Of a stretch of DNA of 6,848 nucleotides, positions 6,017 to 6,848 are shown one piece after another (positions within the stretch are counted from its first letter, which is position 1; the number at the start of each line of letters is the position of its first letter). Where the stretch lies: positions 1 through 6,848 of the forward strand of contig JADJMA010000065.1 of the NCBI GenBank assembly GCA_016709845.1, in the 5' to 3' direction. A program made the translations under genes and the position numbers. Origin of the DNA: Flammeovirgaceae bacterium. GTDB lineage: Bacteria; Bacteroidota; Bacteroidia; Cytophagales; Cyclobacteriaceae. The notes under the pieces are model-generated. The model did not search any database. It saw only the letters and a program-made list of their open reading frames with translations, and was not told the origin of the DNA.

Positions 6017-6848
6017 ATGAAAAAACAACTACTAATAAATATTTCAGCTTTCATCGTAACAGCAATGCTGATTTCCGCAAGTGCAGATGCACAGATAGTT
6101 TATACGGATGTGATTCCGGATGTTGTGCGTGGTTCACCTTTATCCCAGTCCTTGCGGAGCCGATTTTTAATTGACTTGAATAATGATGGGATTAATGATT
6201 TTACCTTCGCACCAAGAGCGCATGGCTTTTCTTGCGGAAATTGTTCCCCAAACCCGGTTAATATCCTTGGTACCCGAGATTCAGCATTAGTTATTTCAAC
6301 TGCGCAAAGTTGGATTGCGGACACGGTTGGCGGATTTGGTTTAAATAAGTCAATGGATTCATCCTTGGCGTGGACAAATGCAGTGTATAATTTGGCTCAA
6401 AATGGTGAGCGTTGCATGGCCTGCACAAATGGCAATGGAAGTCATAAGGTCACACAAGGCATAACCGGAAACTGGCAAAATGTTTCCGGAAAATTCCTGG
6501 GTCTAAAAAGAAAAGTGGGGCCTGATTTTTATTATGGCTGGATTAAACTTGGGGTATCTATAGCCAGTTATTCAGTTTCCATTACGATTATGGAATATGC
6601 CTACAATTCTACCCCCAACCAACCCGTCCTTGCCGGACAAACAACTACCACAGGAATAATTGAAAATTCTTTTGCTGCATCAATAAATCTTTTTCCAAAT
6701 CCTGCCGACGATCATCTCACCATCAATTTGGGTAGCAACAACAAAAAAGTTGATGTAACCATCGCTGATATTGCCGGAAAAATAGTTTATACGACAACTG
6801 CGTATGAAACAAATAAGATAGAGGTGAATACTAATGAATTTGCAGAGG
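6017..6848 (+). CDS. T9SS type A sorting domain-containing secreted protein, array copy 3, 3' end outside window
   Basis: Open from ATG 6017 to the window edge (277 full codons); about 20 residues of the sorting domain should lie beyond. The signal peptide starts MKKQLLINISAFIVTAML with likely cleavage near SADA|Q. IVYTDVIPD and DLNNDGINDF (53-62) align with the other copies. The middle is unrelated in detail to copies 1 and 2 and carries two CxxC motifs, CGNC (73-76) and CMAC (133-136), which the others lack. GNWQNVSGKFLGLKRKV, YYGWIKLGV and EYAYNSTPNQPVLAGQ lead into the sorting domain (INLFPNPADDHLTI to FAEG). The cysteine pairs could form disulfides outside the cell or bind a metal. Role unknown; predicted to be surface-exposed or released. 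Confidence 0.9.
   Translation, partial: MKKQLLINISAFIVTAMLISASADAQIVYTDVIPDVVRGSPLSQSLRSRFLIDLNNDGINDFTFAPRAHGFSCGNCSPNPVNILGTRDSALVISTAQSWIADTVGGFGLNKSMDSSLAWTNAVYNLAQNGERCMACTNGNGSHKVTQGITGNWQNVSGKFLGLKRKVGPDFYYGWIKLGVSIASYSVSITIMEYAYNSTPNQPVLAGQTTTTGIIENSFAASINLFPNPADDHLTINLGSNNKKVDVTIADIAGKIVYTTTAYETNKIEVNTNEFAE

Noticed and set aside
1..6848. tRNA or rRNA genes
   Set aside because: I saw no cloverleaf with a TTC-containing T arm and CCA-type acceptor, and no rRNA-like conserved stretch on either strand.

Overview
The window looks like chromosome from a member of the Bacteroidota. The main reasons are three secreted proteins with type IX secretion (Por/T9SS) C-terminal sorting domains, promoter-like boxes of the Bacteroidota TAnnTTTG type, A-rich leaders without clear Shine-Dalgarno sites, and a TPR-type HisKA_3 sensor kinase beside a NarL/LuxR response regulator. 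I cannot name the species.

Layout. Positions 2-1172 are the remains of a TPR/transmembrane/HisKA_3/HATPase_c sensor kinase, broken by about ten frame changes and one in-frame stop. It is followed by its partner response regulator (1247-1899), broken by two +1 frameshifts. Positions 1989-3828 form a repeat island. It holds two direct copies and one inverted copy of an about 80-bp element with two GC-rich palindromes (REP-like). The first copy is split by a complete IS4-family insertion sequence (2016-3449) with 15-bp terminal inverted repeats and a 10-bp target duplication. Positions 3829-4066 contain no gene I can support. From 4170 to the window edge runs a tandem array of three paralogous T9SS-exported proteins. 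All have nearly identical signal peptides, C-terminal domains and 50-bp spacers, but different middles. The first copy has lost its start frame, the second is intact and the third runs off the window.

How the parts fit. The most interesting link is regulatory. A 17-bp CTACC-N7-GGTAG palindrome lies upstream of the response regulator (1184-1200), and a near-identical one lies upstream of the secreted-protein array (4067-4083). In both places it sits 21-22 bp before a TAnnTTTG-like box. I infer that the two-component system once regulated itself and the array. In this copy both regulators are broken and an IS separates them from the targets, so the array would be orphaned unless a paralogous regulator takes over. 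The transposase and the second and third array genes are uninterrupted, so the damage is concentrated in the regulators and the first array gene. Sequencing or assembly indels remain an alternative for those breaks.
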